Source: Clostridiales bacterium
Lineage (GTDB): Bacteria > Bacillota > Clostridia > Lachnospirales > Lachnospiraceae
NCBI GenBank assembly: GCA_023663185.1
Contig: JAMPHY010000001.1
Span: 376,994-440,993, forward strand
DNA: 64,000 bases
Direction: 5' to 3'
In this document: piece by piece, positions 6,822 to 15,634 of the stretch
Layout of the letters: each line of letters opens with the position of its first letter
How positions within the stretch are numbered: position 1 is the stretch's first letter
Position numbers and translations under genes: made by a program
Notes under the pieces: generated by a model
Seen by the model: only the letters and a program-made list of their open reading frames with translations
What the model was told of the DNA's origin: nothing
The model's database searches: none

Positions 6822-9512
6822 TTAATTCGTTTCTGTCTGCCCAATCTCCTCCCGTATACGCCGGATTTCCGCCTCTAGTCTGGCTATCTCCGCCTTTTTC
6901 CTGCTTAGTTCATCCTCTGCCTCTGCATCAATCGTTTTAAGTGCTAACTGTGCATCCTCATTTCCCTGCTCTGCCGCCTTCCTATACCATTCCGCTGCTT
7001 TGGCTTTATCCTGTTCTACTCCTTCGCCATTGTCGTACATAACTCCCAGACGGTATTGCGCCTTTACATGCCCCTGCTCCGCCGCCTTTCTATACAACTC
7101 CGCCGCTTTGGCTTTATCCTGTTCTACCACTTCGCCATTGTCATACATATACCCCAGACGGTATTGAGCCTTAAATTTCCCCTGCTCTGCCGCCTTCCTA
7201 TACCACTCCGCTGCCTTAGCTTTATCCTGCTCTACTCCTTCACCATTGTAATACATATACCCCAGATTGTTTTGTGCAACCGCATTCCCCTGCTCTGCAG
7301 ACTTTCTATACCACTCCGCTGCCTTAACTTTATCCTGCTCTACTCCTTCGCCGCTGTAATACATATCTCCCAGCTTTTTTTGTGCACCCTCTTTCCCCTG
7401 CTCTGCTGCCTTCCTAAACCACTCCGCCGCTTTGGCTTTATCCTGTTCTACCCCTTCGCCATTGTTATACATATACCCCAAATTGCTTTGTGCACTCGCA
7501 TATCCCTGCTCTGCCGCCTTTCTATACCACTCCACCGCTTTAACTTTATCCTGCTCTACTCCTTCGCCATTGTCATACATAAGTCCCAGATTGTTTTGTG
7601 CACTCGCATTCCCTTGCTCTGCCGCCTTCCTATACCACTCCGCCGCTTTGGCTTTATCCTGCTCTACCCCTTCACCATTGTCATACATATACCCCAGATT
7701 GAATTGTGCAGACGCATCTCCCTGCTCTGCCGCCTTCCTATACCACTCCACTGCCTTAACTTTATCCTGCTCTACTCCCTTGCCATTGTCATACATAAGT
7801 CCCAGCTTGTTTTGTGCAGCCGCATACCCCTGCTCTGCCGCCTTCCTATACCACTCCACTGCCTTAACTTTATCCTGCTCTACTCCTTCGCCATAGGCAT
7901 ACATATCCCCCAGATTGTATTGTGCACGCGCAATACCCTGCTCTGCAGACTTCCTATACCACTCCGCTGCCTTAACTTTATCCTGCTCTACTCCTTCGCC
8001 ATAGGCATATATAAGTCCCAGACGGCATTGTGCATACTCATCCCCTTGTTCTGCCGCCTTCCTAAGCCACTCCGCCGCTTTGGCTTTATCCTGCTCTACT
8101 CCTTCGCCCTCGTAATACATACACGCCAGCCAGAATTGTGCACTCGCATCCCCCTGCTCTGCCGCCTTTCTATACCACTCCACTGCCTTAACTTTATCCT
8201 TCTCTACTCCCTTGCCATTGGCATACATATCCCCCAGATTGTATTGTGCAATCTCATGCCCCTGCTCTGCCGCCTTCCTATACCACTCTGCCGCTTTGGC
8301 TTTATCCAGCTCTACTCCTTCACCATGGGCATACATATACCCCAGTTTGTTTTGTGCAGTCGCATTACCCTGCTCTGCCGCCTTTCTATACCACTCCACT
8401 GCCTTAATTTTATCCTGTTCTACCCCTTCGCCATTGTAATACATAAGTCCTAGATTGCTTTGTGCAGTCGCATTACCCTGCTCTGCCGCCTTTCTATACC
8501 ACTCCACTGCCTTAACTTTATCCTGTTCTACCCCTTCGCCATTGTCATACATAAGTCCCAGATTGTTTTGTGCAGCCGCATACCCCTGTTCTGCAGCCTT
8601 TCTATACCACTCCGCTGCTTTGGCCTTATCCTGCTCTACCCCTTCGCCATTGTCATACATATACCCCAGATTGTTTTGTGCACTCGCATTACCCTGCTCT
8701 GCCGCCTTCCTATACCGCTCTGCTGTCTTAACCTTATCCTGCTCTTCCCCTTCGCCATTGTCATACAACATAAGTCTCAGGCAGAGTTGTGCAGTCGCAT
8801 CCCCCTGCTCTGCCGCCTTCCTAAACCACTCCCCTGCCTTAACTTTATCCTGTTCTACCCCTTCGCCATTGCCATACATAAGTCCCAGATTTAATTGTGC
8901 AGCCGCATACCCCTGTTCTGCCGCCTTCTGATACCACTCCCCTGCCTTAACTTTATCCTGTTCTACCCCTTCGCCATTGGCATACATAAGTCCCAGCTTG
9001 TTTTGTGCAGCCGCCTCTCCCTGCTCTGCCGCCTTCCTAAACCACTCCACCGCTTTGACTTTATCCTGTTCTACCCCTTCGCCATCGTCATACATAGCCC
9101 CCAGATTGTATTGTGCAGCCGCATTATCCTGCTCTGCCGCCTTCCTAAACCACTCCACTGCCTTAACTTTATCCTGTTCTACCCCTTCACCTTCTTCATA
9201 CAAATGCCCAAGACCGTTTTGTGCACCCGCATATCCCTGCTCTGCCGCCTTCCTAAGCCACTCCGCCGCCTTGACCTTATCCTGTTCTATCCCTTCGCCA
9301 TTGTAATACATATTCCCCAGCTCGCATTGCGCTTCTGCATCTCCCTGCTCCGCTGCCTGCTGCCACCACCATGCTGCCATCTCCTTATCCTGTTCTACGC
9401 TTTCGCCATAATAATACATATGTGCCAGATTTTTTTGCACTCCCAGTTCTCCGGCCTCACCCATTCTTTCCAGAAAATCAATATATTTCTCATCTTCACT
9501 TATATAAGCCAT
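6822..9512 (-). CDS. Giant SEL1-repeat protein with 23 repeats
   Basis: The 896-residue protein starts at an ATG with an AAAGGAG site. It contains 23 tandem SEL1-like repeats of 36 residues with consensus MYDNGEGVEQDKVKA-EWYRKAAEQG-A-AQ-NLG, followed by a short C-terminal coiled coil (SRKKAEIARLEAEIRR). SEL1 repeats form alpha-solenoids that hold partner proteins. The DNA repeats are 108 bases and very similar to each other, so copy number probably changes by recombination. There is no signal peptide. It lies downstream of the AAA+ ATPase and membrane protein genes, suggesting a scaffold for that complex. Long open frames on the opposite strand are shadows of the repeat. Confidence 0.92.
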   Translation of the reverse strand: MAYISEDEKYIDFLERMGEAGELGVQKNLAHMYYYGESVEQDKEMAAWWWQQAAEQGDAEAQCELGNMYYNGEGIEQDKVKAAEWLRKAAEQGYAGAQNGLGHLYEEGEGVEQDKVKAVEWFRKAAEQDNAAAQYNLGAMYDDGEGVEQDKVKAVEWFRKAAEQGEAAAQNKLGLMYANGEGVEQDKVKAGEWYQKAAEQGYAAAQLNLGLMYGNGEGVEQDKVKAGEWFRKAAEQGDATAQLCLRLMLYDNGEGEEQDKVKTAERYRKAAEQGNASAQNNLGYMYDNGEGVEQDKAKAAEWYRKAAEQGYAAAQNNLGLMYDNGEGVEQDKVKAVEWYRKAAEQGNATAQSNLGLMYYNGEGVEQDKIKAVEWYRKAAEQGNATAQNKLGYMYAHGEGVELDKAKAAEWYRKAAEQGHEIAQYNLGDMYANGKGVEKDKVKAVEWYRKAAEQGDASAQFWLACMYYEGEGVEQDKAKAAEWLRKAAEQGDEYAQCRLGLIYAYGEGVEQDKVKAAEWYRKSAEQGIARAQYNLGDMYAYGEGVEQDKVKAVEWYRKAAEQGYAAAQNKLGLMYDNGKGVEQDKVKAVEWYRKAAEQGDASAQFNLGYMYDNGEGVEQDKAKAAEWYRKAAEQGNASAQNNLGLMYDNGEGVEQDKVKAVEWYRKAAEQGYASAQSNLGYMYNNGEGVEQDKAKAAEWFRKAAEQGKEGAQKKLGDMYYSGEGVEQDKVKAAEWYRKSAEQGNAVAQNNLGYMYYNGEGVEQDKAKAAEWYRKAAEQGKFKAQYRLGYMYDNGEVVEQDKAKAAELYRKAAEQGHVKAQYRLGVMYDNGEGVEQDKAKAAEWYRKAAEQGNEDAQLALKTIDAEAEDELSRKKAEIARLEAEIRRIREEIGQTETN

Positions 9513-9571
9513 GTCAGTTTCTCCTTTACATAATTAAAATAATGAATTTAATCCCATTCGGAAGGTTTTGC

Positions 9572-9778
9572 CTATAGGACAAAGTATTCCTCATCGGTTT
9601 TTGTTAATTTTTCTTTTTCCTTAAATATATACATATCTTTTTTATTTATATACAGGCATTTCCTATAGTAAAATGTAAAAACCCATCTCTTTTTGGAAAT
9701 AATCTTCTTTAAAATAGGCGGGTATGTAAAAAACAGCACTACTATAAGGCAGCCTAATTCAACCATTGCTATTGTCAT
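9572..9778 (-). CDS. Small single-TM protein, 68 aa, unknown
   Basis: AAAGGAG lies nine bases before the ATG. One membrane segment is visible near the N-terminus (about residues 5-22, VELGCLIVVLFFTYPPIL), followed by a basic region and a charged tail ending 'EEYFVL'. I do not recognise a family. It sits between the polytopic coiled-coil protein and the SEL1 protein genes with short gaps, so it probably belongs to the same membrane assembly. A remnant of a similar C-terminus is found at 3557-3616. Confidence 0.65.
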   Translation of the reverse strand: MTIAMVELGCLIVVLFFTYPPILKKIISKKRWVFTFYYRKCLYINKKDMYIFKEKEKLTKTDEEYFVL

Positions 9779-9791
9779 TTTGCGCTCTCCT

Positions 9792-11162
9792 TTATCTCCG
9801 GCTCTTCGTCCTGTCGGTATTTGCAGTCAGTTTTGACTCCTCTATTGTTTTTTCTACAATCTTCTTTTCTGTATCGGAAAGGCTTTCGCCTTGTCTGATC
9901 TTTCTTTCAGTCTCTTTGTAAGCCTTTTCTTCCTGTTTCTTTCTCTTTTCTTCAGCATTTCTTTCATCACTATATTTAGTACAGTTTCTTATATAATCAT
10001 CATAAGCTTTATCGGCCGCCCTTTTTCTTTCCCACTCTTCCTGCTTTTTCCTTTTCCTTTCTCTCTCTTCCCTTTTTCTTTGCAGCGGGGTTTTGGCCGC
10101 TTCCTCTTGTCTCTTTCTTTCTTCCTCGGCTTCTTTCTCTCTTTTCTTTTTTTCTTCCTCTTTTCTTTTTCTTTCTTCCTCAAAGAGGTCATCTTCTTCT
10201 TTCGGACTTAGAAATTTGTGCTCAGGAAAAATTATACCACGGTTATTATGTAAACTATTAATAGCAATTTCTTTTTTAGCAATATTATCTTTTTCGTCCT
10301 TAAAAAAGTTCCTGAGATTTTTGGACAGGGCATATCTGCCAATTCCTACAATAAAGGCTATTATCAATATTTGCCAATTATTATAAAGTGTCACTGTCCC
10401 TTTACTGTAAAGAAACAATCCTAAAACAAGAACGATAATTTGACCGATTGAATTCCTTTTTATAATGGAAAAGGTCTTATTTTCAATAAAGTTATTTTTA
10501 AGCTTAAATCTGATTATCAGCGCTGTGATTAAAAAGCATATGAGTATTTTCCAGTGCTGTCCCGGAACAACCCAGCTTATGGATAATATTTTCTGTGTCT
10601 TATCAGGTATTGACGCTAAAGCGATAAGAAAGACCGTATAAAGTTCTGCAAATCTGGATAACATAATCATGGGAAGAAGCTTTTTTTCTAAATTTAAAAA
10701 ATATCCCATTTCCTTAAAGTAACCTGTAGTTTTTCCCCTATACAAAGTATGTAAAATTTTATAATGATAAATAAAAGCGCCAATGGATACTGCGTAAGAA
10801 ATTGTACCCATAACCATATTCCCGGTATTTTTTCCCACCACAATAGACGCCATAATGATAAGAAAAGTAAAAATATCGCCTAAGACTCTTCCAATCCTGT
10901 AGGTCCCGATATATTGGTAGAAGCAGGGCGTTATGGATTTTCCTTTCAACTCCCTGTAAATGTATGGCATTGGCTTTTCCTTTTCTTCCCTCTTCTCCCG
11001 TTCTTCTCGTCTTTTCTCCCTTTCTTCTTGTTGCTTTTTCTCTCTTTCTTCTCGTTCTTTTGCAATTTTCGCCTCCTCTTCCGGCGATAATGGTTTAGGT
11101 CTGATATACTTCGGTATGTTTACCGTTCTTTTTGGCTGTGTGTCTGAGTTTTCCTTTTCCAT
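9792..11162 (-). CDS. Polytopic membrane protein with charged coiled-coil arms
   Basis: The start at 11162 is chosen because GAAGGAGC lies eight bases upstream; longer frames would run into the preceding ATPase gene. The 456-residue protein has a Pro-rich N-terminus, then a Glu/Arg/Lys coiled coil (EEREKRREEREKREEKEK), then six or seven membrane segments (about residues 85-300), and a second long charged coiled coil at the C-terminus (KRKEEEKKKREKEAEEER). No enzyme motif is visible. The charged arms would face the cytoplasm and could bind the SEL1 or AAA+ partners. Family unknown. It starts 25 bases after the ATPase stop, so it is in the same operon. Confidence 0.75.
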   Translation of the reverse strand: MEKENSDTQPKRTVNIPKYIRPKPLSPEEEAKIAKEREEREKKQQEEREKRREEREKREEKEKPMPYIYRELKGKSITPCFYQYIGTYRIGRVLGDIFTFLIIMASIVVGKNTGNMVMGTISYAVSIGAFIYHYKILHTLYRGKTTGYFKEMGYFLNLEKKLLPMIMLSRFAELYTVFLIALASIPDKTQKILSISWVVPGQHWKILICFLITALIIRFKLKNNFIENKTFSIIKRNSIGQIIVLVLGLFLYSKGTVTLYNNWQILIIAFIVGIGRYALSKNLRNFFKDEKDNIAKKEIAINSLHNNRGIIFPEHKFLSPKEEDDLFEEERKRKEEEKKKREKEAEEERKRQEEAAKTPLQRKREERERKRKKQEEWERKRAADKAYDDYIRNCTKYSDERNAEEKRKKQEEKAYKETERKIRQGESLSDTEKKIVEKTIEESKLTANTDRTKSRR

Positions 11163-11187
11163 AATATTTGCTCCTTCGATAATATTT

Positions 11188-12852
11188 TTACCTGCCGGTA
11201 TATGCACCCCTGTCAACGGTTGAAAACGAAGCGTTGATATTGTTTCTGGAAAGAAGGTCCCTATGGCGCGCCTTGTATGCGTCGGGAATAAACTCCTGGT
11301 CATTGCACTCTTTCAGGGCGATATCCTCCATCTCATGAATCTTTTCATTCTGATTGGAAAGCATATAGCTCATGGCAAGCTCCACAATATTCTGCGTAAT
11401 GGAACTTCTTTTCTTCCTCTTCGCAAGCTCCCGCGCCTTTACAACGACTGCCTCGATTTCAGCCTGCGTATATCCGTCCGATTTTTCAACCAGATAATCG
11501 ATTTTTACGTCATCGCCCATAGGAAGGTTTTTATCTTCATTCAGTTTCAGCTTAAAGATAGCGGCGCGTTCTCCTTTTGAGGGGGCGAAGAAAGGAATCT
11601 TCTTGTCAAAACGTCCGGGACGCTTCAAAGCCTCGTCCACGTTGTTAGGATAGTTAGTGGCCGCAAACCAGAGAATCTTACCTCTGTTGGAAGGCTTTGA
11701 CATCTCCGCAAGGAGCATGCCGAAAAGGTTGGCGTTCACCGAGCTTGCGCCGTCAGAACCGCCTTGTCCTCTGGACATGGACTGGTCGATTTCGTCCATA
11801 AATACGCCGCAGGGAGATAACGCCCGAAATACCTGTAACGCCTTTTCCATTGATTTTTCAGACTCGCCGACATACTTTCCGAGAATCTTGGAAAGTTTAA
11901 ACTCCACAAAGTTGATTCCGGAGTCGGCGGCAAGACATTTCGCAAAATAAGTCTTACCTGTTCCGGGCGGTCCCATAAGCAGAACGCCCTTAGGAACAAT
12001 ATCCGTATCGCCGTTCTTTAAGGCGTCGATAACTACCTCTTTGAAGTAATTCTTGATAGTATCCTGTCCTGCGAATTTAGAAAGACTGAGCCCCTCCGTA
12101 TCAAAAATCTCAATGACTTCCCCGAATTCTTTCCTGATGATCGCTTTTTTCTTTTCAAGGATCATCGCAATGGTAAGCCAGCCGTCATTATATGCGGTAA
12201 GGATGATATCCTCAAGAGAGACAAGCTGAAGCCCTGCGGTAAGACGGGCAACGCCTTTAGCGTCGATCTGCATCCTGATATCGTGCATAATCTCCTTGTG
12301 ACTGCTTGCCCAACTGTTGAAGAATGCAAGCCTCTGGTCTTCGTCGGGAAGTTCGATATTTATTAAGGAAATCCTTGAATTGTTTCCAAGAAACATAGGA
12401 TGTATATTTGTCGTGGACTCCGTAACGAAAATCGCAATGTTGGCGGAAGTCACAAAATTACTGGAATTAATAATAGAGTGAAATCCCGTGATGATCTGCT
12501 TATCTTTGTCTGAAATCATATCTCCGGCGGGGATAAGATATTCCGGATAATAAAAGATAAAGCCGTTTTGACCTGTCGGCTGGCTCATAAGTTCAAAAAG
12601 ACTGCCGAGATTGACTACTTTCTTGCCGCCTGAATTATAGGAGACGCCCCCCGAATTGATATCATAAATATAGACGTCTTCAAGGTTGAAGTGTCCGATC
12701 CTATTCTTATCAAGCAGGAATCTAACCAGATAATCTTTCAGATATGTAGTCTCGTAAGCATAATCCCCGATATTTCCCGTAATCATAAAGGCGTTGGAAA
12801 TCTGGCCTTTATAGAGCTGTTGGATTTCAGCCTGCCACTTTGGAAAATTCAT
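11188..12852 (-). CDS. Ycf46-like AAA+ ATPase
   Basis: 554 residues with TAGGAGG before the ATG. The C-terminal half is a classical AAA+ module: Walker A 'GPPGTGKT', Walker B 'GVFMDEID', sensor 1 'WFAATN', arginine finger region 'RPGRFD', and a helical lid. The N-terminal half looks like a degenerate AAA domain without a P-loop, the arrangement known from Ycf46-type proteins. AAA+ proteins of this class remodel or unfold partners. The neighbours (coiled-coil membrane protein, SEL1 scaffold, sigma and anti-sigma) suggest a membrane-linked regulatory or conflict complex. That role is an inference. Confidence 0.9.
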   Translation of the reverse strand: MNFPKWQAEIQQLYKGQISNAFMITGNIGDYAYETTYLKDYLVRFLLDKNRIGHFNLEDVYIYDINSGGVSYNSGGKKVVNLGSLFELMSQPTGQNGFIFYYPEYLIPAGDMISDKDKQIITGFHSIINSSNFVTSANIAIFVTESTTNIHPMFLGNNSRISLINIELPDEDQRLAFFNSWASSHKEIMHDIRMQIDAKGVARLTAGLQLVSLEDIILTAYNDGWLTIAMILEKKKAIIRKEFGEVIEIFDTEGLSLSKFAGQDTIKNYFKEVVIDALKNGDTDIVPKGVLLMGPPGTGKTYFAKCLAADSGINFVEFKLSKILGKYVGESEKSMEKALQVFRALSPCGVFMDEIDQSMSRGQGGSDGASSVNANLFGMLLAEMSKPSNRGKILWFAATNYPNNVDEALKRPGRFDKKIPFFAPSKGERAAIFKLKLNEDKNLPMGDDVKIDYLVEKSDGYTQAEIEAVVVKARELAKRKKRSSITQNIVELAMSYMLSNQNEKIHEMEDIALKECNDQEFIPDAYKARHRDLLSRNNINASFSTVDRGAYTGR

Positions 12853-13237
12853 ATATGTTTCCTCCTAGTAAAAATATATAATTTTAGTATAGTATTGTAT
12901 TGTATTGTATGAACGAAATGGTGATTAATATCTTTTGTATAAGTCGTCAACTTCGTTTCTTTTTTATGTCCATGGCACCAAGAGGGAATTATAGTGTACC
13001 GGCAATTTCATACTATAATCATATTATCATGGTATGACTGTAATTTCAATATAATATTGATTATTGAATACTATATGGGCAACAGTTCAGCCATACAGAA
13101 ATGAATATACAAATTGCCCGTGGGAGCTTGCTCACTAAGGGCAACTTGCACATTCATTTCTATAGGGCGGATGCCCGACATGAATAATTTACCAGTCAGC
13201 TCGTAACTATTTTGTGCATAATGTATATTCTGGCAAA
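12853..13237. other. Gene-free region with short repeats and nested hairpins
   Basis: Near the ATPase gene there are four tandem copies of the pentamer GTATT (about 12889-12909), and the ATPase promoter is probably in this AT-rich part. Further right the stretch holds the two inverted-repeat structures described at 13097-13161 and 13184-13242. No protein-coding frame is convincing. Confidence 0.6.
13097..13161. repeat. Nested inverted repeat, possible structured RNA or terminator
   Basis: Outer arms AGAAATGAAT (13097-13106) and ATTCATTTCT (13152-13161) pair perfectly. Inside, TTGCCC (13114-13119) pairs with GGGCAA (13139-13144), and a small GGAGC/GCTC stem closes the loop. There is no long U-tract on either side. 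It lies downstream of the anti-sigma gene and upstream of the ATPase gene, both transcribed leftward. Confidence 0.5.
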
Positions 13238-13242
13238 TTATT
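13184..13242. repeat. Inverted repeat overlapping the end of the anti-sigma gene
   Basis: Arms AATAATTTACCAG (13184-13196) and CTGGCAAATTATT (13230-13242) pair over 13 positions with one mismatch. The right arm includes the last codons of the anti-sigma-like gene. It may end or process that transcript. Confidence 0.4.
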
Positions 13243-13936
13243 CCAGACATAGATATACTTCCAGTTTATCTCCCCTTATAAAGCCGTCCACAACAGCCAC
13301 ATACTGCCCGCACGTCTCGTCCCAGAACGCCTCTTTAATTATCGGCTCCTCATCTTCCATCTGTAAAATCACTGTAAGCCTATCACATATTCCCACTGTT
13401 CCTGAGCAGTTTTCTCTTTCCGGGCAATTTTCGTTTCCTGATTGTTTTTCGTTTCCTGACCGTTTCTCTCTTCCCTGTCTGCCGGGAATCTTAAGCAACA
13501 GCTTATCCTCTGATTTTTCCAGCGTCACCTGCTGCCCATGCTGTGAGTCTGCCCCCCTAACCGCGCCCGCGCTTCTTTTTAACGCCGCCGCAGAAAATAC
13601 AAAGCGCTCTACATAACCGTTTCTGATATTCTTAAGCAGCTCCGTAATCCGCTCCTGCTTGGCAATCCTTTCCTGCTCCTGCATACGACTCAAATGCGCG
13701 ATTAGAATATTCCTGCGAATTTCCTCTTCATGCTCCATCAGTTTAAGCCCTGCCGACAGCCCTTCTTCCTCGCAAAGGCTATCCACAGTCATTGCCCTAT
13801 GCAGCCTGTTTTGACATACATCACATATCTGAATATGCTCTGTCGCTTCTTCCAGCCAAAGCAGATAGTCCTCAGACATATCCGTTGCGTCCATATATTT
13901 TATGATTTCTTCCGCAGTCAGATGTTTATCCCTCAT
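13238..13936 (-). CDS. Zinc-binding anti-sigma-factor-like protein
   Basis: 232 residues, with GAGGAATT before the ATG. The N-terminal part carries a ZAS-type signature 'HIQICDVC' (HxxxCxxC, about residues 34-41), typical of zinc-binding anti-sigma factors. A helical middle (EQERIAKQERITELLKNI) and a C-terminal beta-rich region follow, with a Gly/Asn/Glu low-complexity insert (about residues 155-180). No membrane segment is seen, so it would be a soluble anti-sigma. The sigma factor gene lies directly upstream (stop at 14010), the usual pairing. Its trigger is unknown. Confidence 0.7.
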   Translation of the reverse strand: MRDKHLTAEEIIKYMDATDMSEDYLLWLEEATEHIQICDVCQNRLHRAMTVDSLCEEEGLSAGLKLMEHEEEIRRNILIAHLSRMQEQERIAKQERITELLKNIRNGYVERFVFSAAALKRSAGAVRGADSQHGQQVTLEKSEDKLLLKIPGRQGREKRSGNEKQSGNENCPERENCSGTVGICDRLTVILQMEDEEPIIKEAFWDETCGQYVAVVDGFIRGDKLEVYLCLE

Positions 13937-13986
13937 ATTAATTCCTCATTTCATACTTGCGAGTTTGGGCGTAAGCACAAACTTGC

Positions 13987-14010
13987 GTGTGAAAAATTTA
14001 TTTTTCACAC
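13987..14010. terminator. Perfect hairpin at the end of the sigma gene
   Basis: GTGTGAAAAAT and ATTTTTCACAC form an 11-base-pair hairpin with a two-base loop, ending at the sigma-factor stop codon. It could attenuate transcription between the sigma and anti-sigma genes. The A/T-rich stem gives T-runs on both strands. Confidence 0.45.
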
Positions 14011-14825
14011 TATTCAAGCACCTCGCACACTTCATTAAGCAGCTCTTCTCTCATCTTTTGGCGCAGCCTTAAGCTCCAGTTCTCGAAATCCTTTACCTTA
14101 AAATGCTCGTTAAAAATCATATCGCTGATATAAACGCCGTCTTCCATTTCTTCCATACCGTCTAAAAAGTCGTCGCCCCAATACAGATGAAGTTTGGGAA
14201 ACCATTCATTCATCTCCTCAATGAAATTATCGGCGCTTTTCTCCACAGTATCTTCCTTCACCGTCTCAAACGCCCATTTTGGAGAGCTTAATTCCTTCGA
14301 GACGGGATTATGTCTGTGAAACAGCACCATCGTATAACAGCAGCCTACCGTCCGATATGGCTTGCCCTTTAGACTGACCATTCTATTTAGATACTTCTTT
14401 ACCGCTTCAATCTGCTCCAATCTCTGCTCCTGTTTAATCAAGAGCTTCTCCGGATTGTAATAGACCTCGCTGCTAAAGCTATAAAGTTCTCTCTCTTCCG
14501 CTTCAATATAAGAACAAAGGCTGTATCTGCTTCTTCTCACATAGTCGAAAGCCTTGTTCTTGGCTATCGCCGTACAGAAGGTAGTAAATTTAGCCTCTTT
14601 TTTATGAAAGGTGTATATCTTATCGGTCGCGATTGCCGTAAGCGTCTCCTGCGTCACTTCATCTAAAGCATTCTCGTCCAAATACCCTGCGTTTCTCAAT
14701 ATCATCGCGGTAAATCCCTTTAGATACTGATATAGCTTCTCATACATGGTATCAAGATTCGTTCCCTCATCAAGACAATACGCATCATATTCCGCCTCGA
14801 TTTCATCAATTATGCTGTTATTCAT
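14010..14825 (-). CDS. Sigma-70 family RNA polymerase sigma factor
   Basis: 271 residues, with a GGGGGT site before the ATG. Region 2 is visible: 'DEVTQETLTAIATDKIYTF' then 'FTTFCTAIAKNKAFDYVRR', matching the core-binding and -10 recognition helices of ECF-like sigma factors. The rest is longer than a usual ECF factor and region 4 is not obvious, so it may be a divergent or minimal sigma. It is followed by a zinc-type anti-sigma gene and preceded by a SEL1 gene with a 14-base gap. It probably controls this cluster, which cannot be shown from the sequence. Confidence 0.8.
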   Translation of the reverse strand: MNNSIIDEIEAEYDAYCLDEGTNLDTMYEKLYQYLKGFTAMILRNAGYLDENALDEVTQETLTAIATDKIYTFHKKEAKFTTFCTAIAKNKAFDYVRRSRYSLCSYIEAEERELYSFSSEVYYNPEKLLIKQEQRLEQIEAVKKYLNRMVSLKGKPYRTVGCCYTMVLFHRHNPVSKELSSPKWAFETVKEDTVEKSADNFIEEMNEWFPKLHLYWGDDFLDGMEEMEDGVYISDMIFNEHFKVKDFENWSLRLRQKMREELLNEVCEVLE

Positions 14826-14839
14826 AGATACCCCCTGAT

Positions 14840-15223
14840 TTACGTCCTTAGCTCATCTAGTCTGCGCCGAGCGTCTTCATAACCCTGCCCTGCCGCAAGA
14901 CTATACCATTTCTTAGCCAGAGCCAAATCCGTCTTTACGCCGTCTCCCGTTTCATACATAGCGCCCAGATTGCTTTGCGCCGCCGCAATACCTTGCTTAG
15001 CTGCCTTTTCATACCACTGTGCCGCCTGCGTGGGATTTCTTTCTACCCCTTTGCCGTCGTCATACATCAAGCCCAAATAGTATTGGGCTTCGGCATTGCC
15101 TTGCTCTGCATATGCTTTCATTTGTAAAAAGGTCTCATTTCCCCAATCGCCCTTTAGCAGTTCCATTATTCTGCTATGTATTTCTTCGTCAAAATATTCA
15201 TATGTTCTTGCTTTTTTGCTCAT
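14840..15223 (-). CDS. Short SEL1-repeat protein
   Basis: 127 residues, with AGGAGATAATAAG before the ATG. Two full SEL1 repeats are present ('AQYYLGLMYDDGKGVERN', 'AQSNLGAMYETGDGVKTD') plus a third partial one ('YEDARRRLDELRT'). It is a small solenoid adaptor. It lies between the coupling-ATPase gene and the sigma gene on the same strand, and resembles a minimal version of the 23-repeat protein at 6822-9512. Confidence 0.88.
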   Translation of the reverse strand: MSKKARTYEYFDEEIHSRIMELLKGDWGNETFLQMKAYAEQGNAEAQYYLGLMYDDGKGVERNPTQAAQWYEKAAKQGIAAAQSNLGAMYETGDGVKTDLALAKKWYSLAAGQGYEDARRRLDELRT

Positions 15224-15287
15224 CTTATTATCTCCTATATTCGTATTTATTGCAAGATAAATTATAATTATTATCCGATATCAATAT

Positions 15288-15632
15288 TCAATATTCCTTT
15301 GGTAGTTCCTGATAGTATTTAATTTCAGCTAAAACGCGCTTCTTTAATCCCTTCATTTTCATATAGGAATAATCTTTATCTGACGTGCGGTTGAGTATCA
15401 GTCGGTCTTCCCACTCAATCGTTTCTAATTCCGTATCCTTAAGTTTTTCGTTAGCCAATCTGAACAGCAGATTATTGCCATACCACGCGCCTACCTCTCC
15501 CTTCGGGCAATCGACAACTTCTTTTATGACCTCTTCCTTTTTATCTTCATCAGTAATAGTGACCGTCAATACATATACATCTTCCTTTTTCTGTGTGCGA
15601 AAAGCCTCTATCCAGTTTGCTGTTTCTGTCAT
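15288..15632 (-). CDS. Unknown 114-aa protein
   Basis: GGGGGAG precedes the ATG. The protein is soluble and slightly acidic, with a predicted beta-rich start (VYVLTVTITDEDKK) and no recognised motif. The gap to the upstream coupling-ATPase gene is two bases, so the two are almost certainly translated from one mRNA. No homologue is recalled. Confidence 0.65.
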   Translation of the reverse strand: MTETANWIEAFRTQKKEDVYVLTVTITDEDKKEEVIKEVVDCPKGEVGAWYGNNLLFRLANEKLKDTELETIEWEDRLILNRTSDKDYSYMKMKGLKKRVLAEIKYYQELPKEY

Positions 15633-15634
15633 AT

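Noticed and set aside
7056-9533. Long plus-strand open frames (up to 465 codons) rich in Leu, Pro, Cys and Ile
   Set aside because: They are the mirror of the repeated SEL1 codons on the minus strand, have no ribosome sites and repeat with the same 36-codon period.
9891-10386. Plus-strand frames rich in Phe, Leu and Ser
   Set aside because: They are complements of the Glu/Lys/Arg coiled-coil coding region of the membrane protein at 9792-11162.
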